From assembly GCA_036563895.1 (NCBI GenBank), contig DATCLN010000132.1:1-5454 (forward strand): a stretch of DNA of 5,454 nucleotides. The letters are read 5' to 3'. Shown here piece by piece: positions 4,957 to 5,454 of this stretch (positions within the stretch are counted from its first letter, which is position 1; the number at the start of each line of letters is the position of its first letter). This stretch comes from ZCTH02-B3 sp036563895. Its GTDB lineage: Bacteria; Bacillota; Bacilli; Paenibacillales; Paenibacillaceae. The position numbers were made by a program, and so were the translations under genes. The notes beneath the pieces were generated by a model. The model searched no databases. It was given only the letters and a program-made list of their open reading frames with translations, and was not told the DNA's origin.

Positions 4957-5454
4957 GAACGCACCTCCAGCCGGTAGCCGAGCCCGCGAACCGTGGCGAT
5001 CCGGAACGAATGCCTGTCTTCCGGAAAGCGGTCGCGCAGCCGGTTGATATGCACGTCCAGCGTCCGCTCGTTCCCCTCGAAATCATAGCCCCAGATTTCC
5101 TCGATCAACCGCTCCCGCGTCAGGGTTTGCCCCGGATAGCTGGCCAGCTTGAACAACAGCTCGAATTCCTTGGGCGGCAGGGTGATGCGCTCGCCCGCGA
5201 CCGTCACTTCAAACGTCCCGCGGTCCAGCGTCACTTCCCCGATGCTCACCTTGCGGGATACGGCGATCCGGTATCGTCTCAGCAGGGCTTTCACCCGTGC
5301 GACCAGTTCGGCGGGCTCAAAGGGCTTGACGAGGTAATCGTCCGTCCCGAGCTGGAATCCCTTGACTTTCTGGGACGTCTCGCCCCTGGCCGTCAGCATG
5401 AGCAGCGGGAAGTCGTAGTGTTCCCTGAGCCTGCGGCACAGCTCCCAACCGTCC
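4953..5454 (-). CDS. OmpR/PhoB-family response regulator, N-terminus cut by window edge
   Basis: The frame stays open to the window end, so about 167 C-terminal residues are present and the first 50 or so are missing. The visible receiver part starts at DGWELCRRLREHYDFPLLML, the segment that normally begins a few residues after the phosphorylated Asp, so that Asp lies just outside. The conserved Thr (MLTAR) and Lys (LVKPFEPAEL) are present. The OmpR-type winged-helix DNA-binding domain follows: LPPKEFELLFKLASYPGQ, then LIEEIWGYDFEGNERTLDVHINRLRDRF, ending in TVRGLGYRLE. The IWGYDFEGNERTLDVHI region closely resembles what I recall of the heme-responsive regulator HssR. An HssR-like identity is possible but was not tested. 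As a DNA-binding activator it probably controls this gene cluster, as is usual for regulators next to ABC exporters; its operator is not visible here. Confidence 0.93.
   Translation of the reverse strand, partial: DGWELCRRLREHYDFPLLMLTARGETSQKVKGFQLGTDDYLVKPFEPAELVARVKALLRRYRIAVSRKVSIGEVTLDRGTFEVTVAGERITLPPKEFELLFKLASYPGQTLTRERLIEEIWGYDFEGNERTLDVHINRLRDRFPEDRHSFRIATVRGLGYRLEVRS
4964..4968 (-). promoter_or_regulatory. GGAGG ribosome binding site for the GTG-started kinase gene
   Basis: On the minus strand GGAGG (4968-4964) lies 7 nt before GTG 4956-4954, within the last codons of the response regulator. With the 4-nt GTGA start/stop overlap this marks translational coupling of regulator and kinase. 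Confidence 0.75.

Noticed and set aside
1..5454. CRISPR arrays, tRNA or rRNA genes, insertion sequences
   Set aside because: No regularly spaced repeats, no tRNA-like cloverleaf, no rRNA sequence and no transposase or terminal inverted repeats were seen on either strand.

Overview
The window looks like chromosomal DNA from a GC-rich Firmicute of the Paenibacillaceae type (Paenibacillus, Cohnella or a relative). This rests on three things: coding regions near 60% GC, strong GGAGG ribosome binding sites with frequent TTG and GTG starts, and a secreted protein carrying the copper-amine-oxidase-N-terminal ('stalk') domain that is expanded in that family. No database search was run, so every family name comes from motifs read in the translation.

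The layout is two convergent halves. On the + strand, 116-1309 encodes an exported stalk-domain protein whose C-terminal part looks like two NTF2-like domains in tandem. Seventeen bases later, 1310-1748 has no intact gene. It holds a decayed paralogue of the stalk gene (a matching signal peptide with a one-base deletion in an A run, then further frame breaks), followed by the N-terminal stub of a VOC/glyoxalase-fold gene.

On the - strand, reading from the right edge inwards, are an OmpR-type response regulator (cut by the edge just before its phosphoacceptor Asp), a HAMP histidine kinase that overlaps it by four bases, a small VOC-fold protein, an ABC-2 ATPase of the DrrA type and its DrrB-type permease. 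A hairpin followed by TTTT, 36 bases past the permease stop, is a good terminator for this run. All five genes are co-directional, the largest gap is 53 bp, and no convincing internal promoter was seen. They could therefore form one operon: a two-component system controlling a VOC binding protein and an exporter, a plausible antibiotic or toxic-molecule resistance cassette. The substrate and signal cannot be read from the sequence.

The most interesting points are four. The VOC gene has a low-GC core (33% over 120 bp) and lacks two of the usual metal ligands. The regulator resembles HssR but is paired with a short-loop kinase and a DrrAB-type exporter rather than HrtAB. The stalk-gene paralogue is caught in decay. 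Several genes have non-ATG starts decided by ribosome binding site position. I found no CRISPR array, tRNA, rRNA, insertion sequence or clearly new system.
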